A DNA stretch of 64,000 nt from Actinoplanes sp. DH11 (GCF_020873875.1 NZ_JAHWGU010000023.1:62001-126000); one strand, 5' to 3'; positions 27,501 to 35,187 are shown, counted from the first letter of the stretch. Notes: generated by a model from the sequence alone, not told the origin. Made by a program: numbers and translations.

Positions 27501-28508
27501 CCCGAGCACCTGCGGATGAACTTCCGGGTCGTCAACGAGGCCGGCGAGGTGGTCGCCGAGGGCCGCGACCTCGACGTGCTGCGCCGGCAGCTCGCGCCGA
27601 AGGTGCAGGCCACCATCTCGCGCGCCGCCGGCAACCTGGAACGCCGCGGCATCACCACGAACGACTTCGGCGGGCTGCCGCGCAAGGTGGCCCAGGTGCG
27701 CGGCGGGTACGAGGTGAACGTCTGGCCGGCCCTCGTCGACGAGGGCGACAGCGTCGCGATCAAGGTCTTCGAGACCGAGCCGGAACAGCGCATCGCCATG
27801 GTCGCCGGCACCCGGCGGCTGATGCTGCTGACCCTGCCGCCGGCCGCCCGGTTCCTGCAGGGCCGCCTCGACAACCGGGCCAAGCTGGAGTTGTCCCGCG
27901 CCAACCCGTACCGGTCGATCGCCGACCTGCTCGACGACTGCGCGGGCGCCGCCGTCGACCGGCTCGTGGCCGACCACGGCGGCCCCGTCTGGTCCTCGGT
28001 CGAGTTCGCGTCCCTGCGCGACAACGTCCGTCAGGACCTGGTCGACGCCGTCGCCAACGTCGTCACCCAGGTGCAGGCGGTGCTCGCCACGACGTACGAC
28101 GTGGAGCAGCGGGTCCGCAGCCTGCGCGACCCGTCGCTGCTGCCCGCGCTGGCCGACATCCGGCAGCAACTGAAGGGGCTGGTCCACCCCGGCTTCGTGA
28201 CGGAGACCGGGTGGCGGCAGCTGCACCACCTGCCGCGCTACCTGCGGGCGATCGTCTATCGGCTGGACCGCCTCGGTGGCGGGCTCGGGCGCGACCGGCA
28301 GCTGACGACGCAGATCCACGAGATCGAGTCGGAGTACCGGGAACTGCGCGCCGAGGCCGTGCCCGGCGGCCCGGCGGAGGAGGGCCTGCGCGAGATCCGC
28401 TGGATGATCGAGGAGCTGCGGGTGAACTACTTCGCGCAGACGCTCGGTACGGCGTACCCGATCTCGGACAAGCGGATCTACAAGGCCATGGACGCGCTGC
28501 CGCTCTGA
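24582..28508 (+). CDS. hrpA: ATP-dependent RNA helicase HrpA (DEAH box)
   Basis: 1308 aa, the usual HrpA length. Walker A GETGSGKTTQ is at about 101-110, DEAH at 198-201 (IIDEAHERS), motif III TSATIETERF, motif V ATNVAETSLTVPGI and motif VI SANQRKGRCGRTSDGI. HA2 and OB-fold regions and the long HrpA C-terminal domain follow (LPLHYEFNPDS near residue 870). It remodels RNA in the cytoplasm. A second very long open frame lies on the opposite strand but is a composition artefact. The start may be leaderless. A hairpin follows the stop. Confidence 0.95.
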   Translation: MSISPSPASVSELRSRISELLPRDEHRIGRRLEGTRRIRDDAARSAALAEIAAEVEQARSRLASRLASVPRVTYPQALPVSARKDDIAAAIRDHQVVVVAGETGSGKTTQIPKICLELGRGVRGQIGHTQPRRIAARTVAERIAEELDRPLGNTVGYKVRFTDQVSDDTMIKVMTDGILLAEIQNDRMLRRYDTLIIDEAHERSLNIDFILGYLRELLPQRPDLKLIITSATIETERFAAHFADAAGTPAPVIEVSGRTYPVEVRYRPLVTTRLIEDDEIREEPVDQIDGIAAAVDELPRDGDILVFLSGERDIRDTADALSKRDLRNTEIVPLYGRLSAAEQHKVFERHTGRRVVLATNVAETSLTVPGIRYVIDPGTARISRYSHRLKVQRLPIEAVSQASANQRKGRCGRTSDGICIRLYSEEDFEQRPEFTEPEILRTNLASVILQMTNLGLGDLAKFPFIDPPDRRNITDGVKLLEELGALADRKLTPLGRQLAQLPVDPRLARMVIEADRQDCLAEVMVIAAALSIQDPRERPADKQQQADEKHARFTDKESDFFSYLNLWRYLREKQQELSGNQFRRLCRSEFLNYLRVREWQDIYSQLKQVTRTLGLALKEDWEAGVAAQPVHTALLAGLLSHIGFKDPEKREYLGARGAKFAIFPGSALFKRQPKWVMSAELVETSRLWGRVNARIEPEWAEKLAPHLVKRSYSEPHWDRKMGAVMAFEKVTLYGLPIVPRRRVGYGKVDPAASRDLFIRHALVEGDWETHHKFYAENVRLLKQITEIENRARRRDIAVDDETVYALYDARIPAEVVSSRHFDGWWKKARRENPDLLTFTREDVVNAGRDTVDPNAFPDAWLAGGVKLPLHYEFNPDSHADGVTVRVPLDLINKLDADDFGWSVPGFRKDVVIALIRALPKQLRTSFVPVPDWAEAVLDRVPARRGALPDAIGTELRRLSGVVVPADAWRPDQVPEHLRMNFRVVNEAGEVVAEGRDLDVLRRQLAPKVQATISRAAGNLERRGITTNDFGGLPRKVAQVRGGYEVNVWPALVDEGDSVAIKVFETEPEQRIAMVAGTRRLMLLTLPPAARFLQGRLDNRAKLELSRANPYRSIADLLDDCAGAAVDRLVADHGGPVWSSVEFASLRDNVRQDLVDAVANVVTQVQAVLATTYDVEQRVRSLRDPSLLPALADIRQQLKGLVHPGFVTETGWRQLHHLPRYLRAIVYRLDRLGGGLGRDRQLTTQIHEIESEYRELRAEAVPGGPAEEGLREIRWMIEELRVNYFAQTLGTAYPISDKRIYKAMDALPL

Positions 28509-28511
28509 GTC

Positions 28512-28539
28512 CTGGGTGCCGGGCGGCCGGCGCCCAGGC
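28512..28539. terminator. Hairpin between convergent hrpA and a small membrane-protein gene
   Basis: CCTGGGTGCCG (28512-28522) pairs with CGGCGCCCAGG (28529-28539), with one G-T pair. It starts 3 bases after the hrpA stop codon. Confidence 0.6.
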
Positions 28540-28602
28540 CCTGTGCCGTCTTGTGGCCGGTCCTGATCAGTGCGGGCCGGCCCGTCGGTGTGGGCCGGCG
28601 GC

Positions 28603-28974
28603 TCAGTGCAGGTCGGCCTCGAGGGCGAGCAGGCAGACGGCGACCAGGGGCAGCAGCGGCCATGCGGCGTTCATCCAGGCGGCGGCGCCGGTCGGGGCCT
28701 GGCCGGGCTCCGGGACCGACCGGCCCATCCGGGCGGCGCCCGCGGTGATCGACCGGGCGTAGGAGGCCAGCGACTCGGCGTCCACCACCCGGCCGGCGTC
28801 ACGGATGGAGTCCCGGACCGTGGCGGCGTGCTGGTCGACGCGGGCCAGGAGAGCGGGTTCGGCGAACGCGGCGGCCAGGCCGTCGACACCGACACGGGCC
28901 ATCGTCTCGTCGAGGTGGACGCGGGCGGGGCGGGCGGCGGCGATCGGGGCGATGGCGAGGTTCTCGTTCGTCAT
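28603..28974 (-). CDS. Small actinobacterial protein of unknown function, 123 aa
   Basis: The protein starts MTNENLAIAPIAAARPARVH and has a conserved-looking helical core (GLAAAFAEPALLARVDQHAATVRDSI and SLASYARSITAGAARMG, each part of one continuous stretch). It ends in a hydrophobic tail (AAWPLLPLVAVCLLALEAD) that may enter the membrane. The layout resembles small proteins annotated as DUF6401 in actinomycetes, but that is from memory and weak. ATG 28974 is the only sensible start, although no clear ribosome site precedes it. It is convergent with hrpA. Confidence 0.6.
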   Translation of the reverse strand: MTNENLAIAPIAAARPARVHLDETMARVGVDGLAAAFAEPALLARVDQHAATVRDSIRDAGRVVDAESLASYARSITAGAARMGRSVPEPGQAPTGAAAWMNAAWPLLPLVAVCLLALEADLH

Positions 28975-29151
28975 GCGGAAGACGCTAGAGGGCGGCGAGC
29001 AGCAACAACAGGTGGGTGACCCAACGGCACCCGAAGCACCAACCGGCCGGCAACCGATGCTCCCGGCCGGCACCCGTAGCACCCGTCCGGCACCGTGATC
29101 CGACCTCGTACGGTCTACTTTCCCCGGGTGGTTTTGGTCGTAAAGGGTGTT

Positions 29152-30000
29152 ATGGGCAATCTTCTTCTCATGAGGATCGTCAAGTACTCGATTGTTGCCC
29201 TGCTGGCTGCCGCGCCGCTGCTGGGTGCTCCCGGCGCCGCGACCGCGGCGCCGACGCCGGGCGCGGCTCCCGGTGCCGCTGCCGCTGGCGGTGCCGGTGT
29301 CGCTGGCGGTGCTGCTGCCGCTCCCGGTGCCGCCGCGGCGCCGGCCGAGGTGCCGCCCGGGCTGGTGGCGCGATACAACTTCGACGGCGGAGCCACCGAC
29401 GGCCGGGTCGCTGACCTGTCCGGCCGGGGCGGGCCGCTGACCGTCCGCGGTGCGGACACCGGTGCCGTCACGTTCACCGCCCTGGGTGCGGGGCGGTTCG
29501 CGACGTTCCCGGCCAAGTGCGCCACCGGGGCCACCACGTGCCCACGGGCGTTGCTCGAGGCGGCGGACGACGCGGACCTGGACCCGGGTGCGCGCAATTT
29601 CCGGTGGGCGGCGAGCGTACGGGTCAGCGCGGCCCAGCTCAACGGCAACGCCAACGTCATGCAGAAGGGCGTCGCCGGCACCGGCAGCCAGTGGAAGATG
29701 CAGATCAGCGGCAAGGCCGGGCGCGCGCAGTGCACGATGGTGGCGCGCGGCACCGGACAGAAGTTCACCGCCACGTCGGCACGTCCGGTCGCCGACGGCG
29801 CCTGGCACCGGGTGGTGTGTGAGCGGTCCGGTACGGCGCTCGTCGTGTCGGTCGACGGCACGCCGGTGGGCCGGGCCGCGGTGCCGGCGACGCTCACGGT
29901 CGACAACACGATGCCGCTGCGGATCGGCGGGCCGAACTTCCAGGCCGGCGCCGACATGTTCCACGGCCAGATCGACGACGTCTACGTCCAGCTCGTCTGA
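29152..30000 (+). CDS. Secreted LamG-like (concanavalin-fold) protein
   Basis: About 282 aa. Signal peptide MRIVKYSIVALLAAAPLLG, preceded by a few residues if ATG 29152 is used (AAAGGG lies 4 bases upstream; ATG 29170 is the alternative). A 45-residue Ala/Gly/Pro linker follows. A LamG jelly-roll then runs from about 70: GLVARYNFDG, DLSGRGGPLTV, NFRWAASVRVS, GAWHRVVCERSGTALVVSVDG and FHGQIDDVYVQLV. Such domains bind carbohydrate or protein outside the cell. There is no catalytic partner domain. A strong terminator and a tandem repeat follow. Confidence 0.82.
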   Translation: MGNLLLMRIVKYSIVALLAAAPLLGAPGAATAAPTPGAAPGAAAAGGAGVAGGAAAAPGAAAAPAEVPPGLVARYNFDGGATDGRVADLSGRGGPLTVRGADTGAVTFTALGAGRFATFPAKCATGATTCPRALLEAADDADLDPGARNFRWAASVRVSAAQLNGNANVMQKGVAGTGSQWKMQISGKAGRAQCTMVARGTGQKFTATSARPVADGAWHRVVCERSGTALVVSVDGTPVGRAAVPATLTVDNTMPLRIGGPNFQAGADMFHGQIDDVYVQLV

Positions 30001-30014
30001 GCCGGTCCGGACAC

Positions 30015-30050
30015 AACGGCGGCCCGGCACCTCGGTGCCGGGCCGCCGTT
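30015..30050 (+). terminator. Strong 17-bp hairpin after the LamG gene
   Basis: AACGGCGGCCCGGCACC (30015-30031) pairs perfectly with 30034-30050 around a 2-base gap and begins 15 bases after the stop codon. Confidence 0.85.
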
Positions 30051-30055
30051 CTCGA

Positions 30056-30220
30056 CCAGCCGCGTCCGCATGGTCTGACCGCTTCAGGCCAGTCGCGTCC
30101 GCATGGTCTGACCGCTTCAGGCCAGTCGCGTCCGCACGGTCTGACCGCTTCAGGCCAGTCGCGTCCGCACGGTCTGACCGCTTCAGGCCAGTCGCGTCCG
30201 CACGGCCTGACCGTTCAAGA
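30056..30220 (+). repeat. 33-bp tandem repeat, five units
   Basis: The unit CCAGTCGCGTCCGCACGGTC plus TGACCGCTTCAGG occurs at 30056, 30089, 30122, 30155 and 30188; the first and last units have diverged. There are no spacers, so it is a minisatellite and not a CRISPR array. It lies directly behind the LamG terminator. Confidence 0.85.
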
Positions 30221-30567
30221 TCAGCCGCGCCAGAGGGCCGAGTCGGCGCGGCCGCGACTGGCGGGCCGCGTCACGACGGCTTCGCCGCAGCGCGGCCGCT
30301 TCGGATCAGCCGCGCCGGCAGGCTCAGACGCGCCGTCAAGGCGCGGCCGTGCCGGACCACGGCGGAGAGCGCGGCGTGCCGGACCTCGGCGGAGGGCCGG
30401 GGCGTGCCGGACCACGGCGGAGGGCGCCGGCGTGCCGGACCACGGCGGAGATGTTCGCCACCGCAGGCGCTGCACCCCGATCGTGGTCCCACTGATGCCG
30501 CCCGTGCATCAACCTTCGGGCCCTCGCGTTTTGACCCCGGTGGCGCCGGACACGCCGCCGGTGGCGA
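30221..30567. other. Gene-free stretch with imperfect repeats
   Basis: No supported gene. GTGCCGGACCACGGCGGAG-type units recur about four times between 30348 and 30450 with small changes. Open frames here have no ribosome sites and look like by-products of the repeats. Confidence 0.5.
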
Positions 30568-30657
30568 GATGTTGATCTGCTAGCGCTACGAAATCGCTGT
30601 GATCAAGGGGTCAAAACCGCGATTTCGCACCGCTAGCAGATCAACACCGCCGCGCGG
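30568..30657 (-). repeat. 90-bp dispersed inverted-repeat element, copy 2
   Basis: Reverse-complement copy of the element at 7267-7356, differing at two positions. The core is 30571-30645. The flank ACCGCCGCGCGG (30646-30657) matches the flank of copy 1, so the unit boundary is wider than the palindrome itself. Confidence 0.85.
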
Positions 30658-30792
30658 AGCCACCGCAGCCGACTGCGGCTCCTTGTCCAGGGACCGCAAC
30701 AGAGCCGAGGGCGAGCAACACCACGCCGGCGCAACCGGCGGAAGAGCTCGCCCTCGCTACTCGACCTCCCATAGGGACACCCAGGAGGACGG

Positions 30793-31158
30793 TCAGCTGC
30801 GGCGGAAGGCGTAGCTGCGGCCGCCCGCCGCGCCCGCCGCACGGGCGGAACGGTCGCGGCCGGAGCGTTCCCGGGCCGCCTGACGGGTGTCGCGGGCGTC
30901 TTGCCGCGTGGTGGCGCCGGCGCCCGGCCGGCGGGTGACGACAGGCTGCGTGACGACGGGCTGCGTGACGACGGGCTGCGTGACGACGGGCTGCGTGACG
31001 ACGGGCTGCGTGACGACGGGCTGCGTGACGACGGGCTGCGTGACGACGGGCTGCGTGACGACGGGCTGGGCGACAACGGGCCGGGTGAGGCCGGCGGCGA
31101 GGTCGTCGCGGGCCAGGTCGTCGAGGTTCACGTGCACGGAGAACGGTGTGGCAGGCAT
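30793..31158 (-). CDS. Small PVVTQ-repeat protein, 121 aa
   Basis: A non-repetitive N-terminus (MPATPFSVHVNLDDLARDDL) is followed by ten pentapeptides (one PVVAQ, eight PVVTQ, one PVVTR; residues about 27-76). A highly basic Arg-rich tail follows (TRQDARDTRQAARERSGRDR). There is no signal peptide or membrane segment. ATG 31158 has GGAGGG upstream, and the codon pattern before the repeat supports a real gene. The function is unknown. The repeat looks like an extended, possibly beta-rich or binding linker, and the basic tail could contact nucleic acid. Repeat number could vary between strains without breaking the frame. Confidence 0.65.
   Translation of the reverse strand: MPATPFSVHVNLDDLARDDLAAGLTRPVVAQPVVTQPVVTQPVVTQPVVTQPVVTQPVVTQPVVTQPVVTQPVVTRRPGAGATTRQDARDTRQAARERSGRDRSARAAGAAGGRSYAFRRS
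30935..31084 (-). repeat. 15-bp minisatellite inside the PVVTQ gene
   Basis: Ten head-to-tail 15-base units (plus strand GTGACGACGGGCTGC) run from 30935 to 31084. The first and last units have diverged; the inner eight are almost identical. The unit length is a multiple of three, so expansion or contraction keeps the reading frame. Confidence 0.9.
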
Positions 31159-31374
31159 GAAAGCACCCTCCAGGGAGGACGAGGAGACACAGGGGTGCCC
31201 GGAAACGAGCGAAGCGTGTGGGAATGCCGGATCCGGGCTCACGGGAAGCGCCGGCCCGTCGAGGGGCCGACCGGTTCACAGTGATGAAGGGGCGCCGGAA
31301 CTGCGAGGCGCGCCGGATCGTCTGTCACAGCATGCGGCCACGCTAGGCCCGCCCCGGGTGGGCCGGCAACCGAT

Positions 31375-32394
31375 TTATCGGGGCAGCGCAGCCACGGCCC
31401 GGTCGATCGTGGTGATCGCGGCCGGGAAGTCGACGAGCTGGTCCCGGACCAGCCGCAACCCGATCCGGAGCGCACCCTGCGGCACCCCGCGGCTGATCAG
31501 CACGTCGGCGGTCCAGCCGACGAAATCGGTGAAGATCTCCGGCTCGTCGAGGTAGAGCGCCGCGGCCAGGAAGTCGGCGATGTGGCCCAGATCTTCGGCC
31601 GTCGACTCGAGTTGTGCCTGGTCGTAGTCGCGGGCCGCCGGGTAGACCTCGGGGAGCCGGTCCATCGCGTTCCCGATCAGCTGCGGCCGGGATCGGACCA
31701 GGTGGGTGTACTCCTCGTCGCCGAGGAAGGTGCCGGGGTCGTCCGCCACCCAGCGCGGCGGCCAGTCGGTGGCCAGCCGGGCGATGGCCTCCTCGCCGGT
31801 GGCGGCCCACGCGTCGGCGCCGAGCCGCTGCGCGTAGCGCCCGTCGGGGCCGAACCCGCGGCCCCCGGCGATCACCGGGACCCCGGCGGCGCGGCACGCG
31901 GTGATCGCGGCGTGGGCGCGGGGCAGCCGGGTCGGGATCATGCAGCTGAGGGCGACCGCGTCCGGGCCGGTCTGGTGCAGGTGGGTGATCAGGTGCCGGC
32001 CGGGCACGCTGGCGCCGAGGAAGTCGACCCGCCAGCCGTCGAGGCGCAGCAGCTCGGCGAACATCCGGGCGGGCAGGCCGTGCCATTCCCCGTCCACGCA
32101 GGCGAGGGTGAGCCGGCCGCGGGTGGCCGGGACGGTGGTGCGGGCCGCGACGGCGGCGAGGACGCGCTCGCTGACGCCGGTGGCCGCGTGCTCCCGGGCC
32201 ACGCCCCACTCGTTGGTGGCCCACAGCTCACCGACCCGCCGCTGGGTGGCGCCGATCAGGTCGTTGATCACTCGCTGGGCCGGTACGCCGGCGTCGAGCA
32301 GGGCTGTCGCGTGGGCGACGGCGGCCTGTTCGTCGCCGTCACCGACCAGCTCCAGGTAGTGGTCGAGGGCGAGGTCGACGGTGATGGCGGTCAT
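31375..32394 (-). CDS. B12-binding, CarH-like photosensor domain protein
   Basis: 339 aa. A four-helix cap (about 1-90) carries the W-x9-EH motif of CarH-type adenosylcobalamin photoreceptors (Trp58, Glu68, His69). The Rossmann B12 domain follows: E103-x-H105 supplies the lower-ligand His, then a 41-residue spacing to S150-C-M, 24 residues, and GG (177-178). This matches the known ExHxxG-x41-SxV-x22-27-GG layout except that Pro108 replaces Gly. There is no MerR DNA-binding domain; a helical C-terminal region (about 195-339) replaces it. ATG 32394 overlaps the stop of the upstream PP2C phosphatase (ATGA), so the two are made together. Light or B12 control of the phosphatase is inferred. Confidence 0.85.
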   Translation of the reverse strand: MTAITVDLALDHYLELVGDGDEQAAVAHATALLDAGVPAQRVINDLIGATQRRVGELWATNEWGVAREHAATGVSERVLAAVAARTTVPATRGRLTLACVDGEWHGLPARMFAELLRLDGWRVDFLGASVPGRHLITHLHQTGPDAVALSCMIPTRLPRAHAAITACRAAGVPVIAGGRGFGPDGRYAQRLGADAWAATGEEAIARLATDWPPRWVADDPGTFLGDEEYTHLVRSRPQLIGNAMDRLPEVYPAARDYDQAQLESTAEDLGHIADFLAAALYLDEPEIFTDFVGWTADVLISRGVPQGALRIGLRLVRDQLVDFPAAITTIDRAVAALPR

Positions 32395-34094
32395 GACCGG
32401 CTCCGGCTGCGACGGTCGCCGCGGCGGGCCGCGACCAGGTAGGGCGAGGCGTTCGGGGCGCCACCGCCGCGCAGGCTCAGCGGCGGGCGGGTGTGCGCGC
32501 GGACCGCCAGCATCGCGATGTCGTCGCGGGGCCCGCCGTTCACCCACTCGGAGACCAGCTGGCGCAACCGTTCCACCGCGACCGCGCCGGGCATGCCCTG
32601 GCAGCCGGCCAACTGCCGGCGCAGCCGTTCCTCGCCGAACTGCTCGTCGCCGGTGGGGCCGCCGCGCGCCTCGGTCAGGCCGTCGCTGTAGAGCAGGCAC
32701 AGCTCGCCGGGCGCCAGCTCGACGGTGGCCGGGCGGACCACGGTCTCCGGCAGGACGCCGATCAGCGTGCCCTTGGTGGGTACGACGTCGACCGTACCGT
32801 TTGTGCGCAGGATCAGGGGTGGCGGGTGACCGCCGCTCGCGAGCCGGAGCCGCACCCGCCCCTGCTCGGCACGGTGCACCGTGCCGACGACCAGGGTGAC
32901 GAAGCGTTGCCGGCGGCCGGACTGGAGCAGTGCCCGGTTGAGCACCGTGAGCATGTGATCCGGCGCGACGTCGACCAGGCTCAGCGCCCGCAGGGTCTGC
33001 CGCACCTTGCCGGTCATCACCGCGGCCTCCGGGCCGGTGCCGCAGACGTCGCCGAGCGCGATCACGGTGTCGCTGCCACCGTCGACCGGGCCGATGACCT
33101 CGTAGAAGTCGCCGCCGACCCGCAGCGAGTCACGGGCCGCCTGGTAGGAGGCGGCGAGCTCGAAACCCTCCGGCTGGGGCAGCTCCGGCGGCAGCAGGTC
33201 CGCCTGGAGCACCGCGGTGGTGTCTACCTGCTCCTGGTAGAGCATGGCCGCCGCGACGGCGGCACCGGCCCGGGCGGCGAAGACCCGGACCAGTTGCTCG
33301 TCCTCCGCGGAGAACGGGGCGTGCGGGCCGGTGCGCGCCAGCACCAGGGCGCCGGCCGGCTCGGCGTGGCCGGGCAGCGGGACGACCAGCAGCGCGCCGA
33401 TCGGCCCCAGGTCGGCCGGGAACAGCCAGCCGGGCGCCAGCGCCGGGTCGAGCCAGCGGCTCGGGATCGGCGGGAAGCCGTCGAGCGCCTCGGTCAGCCC
33501 CGGCACCTCGGCGAGCACCCGCTCGGGGAGCGTGCCCTCCTCGGCGGCGTGCCCGGGGGAGAGGCGGATCCAGGCGCTGTGCCCGCCGGTGACGGGCAGG
33601 ACCACGATGGCGGCGTCGGCCAGGTGCGCGACGGCCAGCTCGGCTGCGGTACGCGTACAGCGGCGCACGTGCAACGAGGCGGACAGCCGCCGCCCCGCCT
33701 CGGCCAGGAACGCGGTGCGGGACCGTTCCACCTCCAGCGCCGTGGCGTGCACGGTCTCGGAGGTGTGGTCGCGCAGGAACCAGGCGTAGTGGTCGTCGTC
33801 CAGGTCGCGCCGCATCCCGTACAGATGGCGGCCGTGGTGCTCGGCCCGGAACGAGTGCTGACCCGCGGCGAGCTCGCCCAGCGGGCCGGTGGTGGCGTCC
33901 TGCCCCGGCTCCAGGCCGGGCAGCAGGCGTTGTGCCTCGGCGTTCGCCAGCAGCACCGTGTCGCCGGTCGTGGCGCACAGCAGCATGGCCTCGGTCGCGG
34001 CCTCCAGGACGGCCCTGAGCAGGGCCGGCGCGGGCGCGACCGGGACCGTGCGCGTCAGCGGCTCGCCGGCATCCGGCGGCGTGAGCGCGGTCAT
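32391..34094 (-). CDS. PAS-GAF-PP2C serine phosphatase (RsbU/SpoIIE type)
   Basis: 567 aa. A PAS-like sensor (about 25-135: EAMLLCATTGDTVLLANAEA) and a GAF domain (about 145-300) come first, then a SpoIIE/PP2C domain. That domain has VGGDFYEVI, IALGDVCGTGPEAAVMTGK, LASGGHPPPLIL, LLYSDGLTEARGG and GGPRDDIAMLAV; the metal-binding Asp residues are present. Enzymes of this type dephosphorylate STAS anti-anti-sigma proteins and so release sigma factors. The start is ATG 34094. It is the first gene of a two-gene unit with the B12 photosensor-like protein. Its STAS target is not encoded next to it. Confidence 0.9.
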   Translation of the reverse strand: MTALTPPDAGEPLTRTVPVAPAPALLRAVLEAATEAMLLCATTGDTVLLANAEAQRLLPGLEPGQDATTGPLGELAAGQHSFRAEHHGRHLYGMRRDLDDDHYAWFLRDHTSETVHATALEVERSRTAFLAEAGRRLSASLHVRRCTRTAAELAVAHLADAAIVVLPVTGGHSAWIRLSPGHAAEEGTLPERVLAEVPGLTEALDGFPPIPSRWLDPALAPGWLFPADLGPIGALLVVPLPGHAEPAGALVLARTGPHAPFSAEDEQLVRVFAARAGAAVAAAMLYQEQVDTTAVLQADLLPPELPQPEGFELAASYQAARDSLRVGGDFYEVIGPVDGGSDTVIALGDVCGTGPEAAVMTGKVRQTLRALSLVDVAPDHMLTVLNRALLQSGRRQRFVTLVVGTVHRAEQGRVRLRLASGGHPPPLILRTNGTVDVVPTKGTLIGVLPETVVRPATVELAPGELCLLYSDGLTEARGGPTGDEQFGEERLRRQLAGCQGMPGAVAVERLRQLVSEWVNGGPRDDIAMLAVRAHTRPPLSLRGGGAPNASPYLVAARRGDRRSRSRS

Positions 34095-34161
34095 CCGTTC
34101 GCCTCCCTGTTTCTCCCCCGTGAGCGTTGTCCGATCGGCTCCAGCCTACGTGGTCGGCGGA

Positions 34162-34935
34162 TCAGTCTTCGATGTCGACCACGATCGGGGCATGGTCGGA
34201 GGGGCCTTTGCCCTTGCGGGCCTCGCGGTCGACAAGCGCGTCGGTGACCCGGGCGGCGACGTCGGCGGTGGCGTAGACGAGGTCGATCCGCATGCCCTTG
34301 TTCTGGTGGAACATGCCGGCGCGGTAGTCCCAGTACGTGTACGGGTGGTCGCCCTTGAGCGGCCGCGCCGGCACATCGGTGAGCCCGAGGGCGCGCAGCT
34401 CGGCGAGGGCCGTCCGCTCGGCCGGGGTGACGTGCGTGGACGCGGTGAACAGCGCCGGGTCCCAGACGTCGGCGTCGGTGGGCGCCACGTTGTAGTCGCC
34501 GGCCACCACGACCGGGCCGGCGGCCAGGTCCGGGACGAGCGCGTCCCGCAGCGCGGCCAGCCACCGCAGCTTGTAGGCGTAGTGCGGGTCGTCCGGGGTG
34601 CGGCCGTTCGGCACGTAGACCGACATGAACCGGATGCCGCCGCAGCGCGCGCTTATCGCCCGCGCCTCCGGGTCGGGGAAGCCGGGCTCGCCGTCGAAGC
34701 CGCGGCGCACGTCCTCCAGGCCGATGCGGGAGAGCAGGGCGACCCCGTTCCAGCGGCCCTGGCCGTACGCCGCCGTCTCGTAGCCCAGCTCCGTCACCTC
34801 GCCGGCGGGGAACGCGTCCTCGCCGACCTTGGTCTCCTGGAGGCAGACGACGTCCGGGGCGGTGCTGCCCAGCCAGTCGAGCAGGCGGGGCAGGCGAGCC
34901 TTGACCGAGTTCACGTTCCAGGTGGCGAAGCGCAT
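34162..34935 (-). CDS. xthA: Exodeoxyribonuclease III (AP endonuclease)
   Basis: 257 aa, EEP nuclease fold. MRFATWNVNSVKARLPRLLD is the typical start; CLQETKV holds the metal-binding Glu, MSVYVPNGRTPDD the Tyr, AGDYNVAPTDADVW the Asp/Asn pair, RIDLVYAT the second Asp and GPSDHAPIVVDI the catalytic Asp-His. It repairs abasic sites and 3' blocked ends in DNA. Length is as expected. It is followed by the PP2C gene on the same strand at a gap of 67 bases. Confidence 0.94.
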   Translation of the reverse strand: MRFATWNVNSVKARLPRLLDWLGSTAPDVVCLQETKVGEDAFPAGEVTELGYETAAYGQGRWNGVALLSRIGLEDVRRGFDGEPGFPDPEARAISARCGGIRFMSVYVPNGRTPDDPHYAYKLRWLAALRDALVPDLAAGPVVVAGDYNVAPTDADVWDPALFTASTHVTPAERTALAELRALGLTDVPARPLKGDHPYTYWDYRAGMFHQNKGMRIDLVYATADVAARVTDALVDREARKGKGPSDHAPIVVDIED

Positions 34936-34964
34936 CCGTCAAGCCTGCCGCATCCGGCCGGCGA

Positions 34965-35057
34965 TCACCTGCGGCCGGGACCGATCGGACCGCGCGTCGC
35001 GGTGAACAGCGCGGCGGCGAGCCCGGCCATCAGCACGAGAAGCAGCACGGTCAGCAT
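34965..35057 (-). CDS. Possible 30-aa membrane peptide
   Basis: ATG 35057 is preceded by CGGAGA at a good distance. The peptide is MLTVLLLVLMAGLAAALFTA followed by TRGPIGPGRR: one membrane segment and a short basic tail. It lies 29 bases ahead of the exonuclease III gene. The ribosome site and clean topology support it, but its size makes chance occurrence possible. Confidence 0.4.
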   Translation of the reverse strand: MLTVLLLVLMAGLAAALFTATRGPIGPGRR

Positions 35058-35187
35058 GGTTCTCCGATCGGCAGTGACGTGGCTTACACCAGGATTCCGC
35101 GAGCGAATAATGCCGGAGTTGGCCGCACGGCACCAGTCCTCCTGACAGGTTTGTCTCCGGGGAGGAAGACCGTACGGGGGAACGAAC

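Noticed and set aside
24513..28319. Very long open frame (1268 codons) on the strand opposite hrpA
   Set aside because: It mirrors hrpA codons with GC-rich third positions and reads as Asp/Arg/Val/Leu-rich nonsense. It has no recognisable motif, while the plus strand holds all helicase motifs.
30056..30220. Possible CRISPR array
   Set aside because: The 33-bp units are head to tail without unique spacers and no cas gene is nearby; it is a minisatellite. The same applies to 30935-31084, 47397-47480 and 54401-54490.
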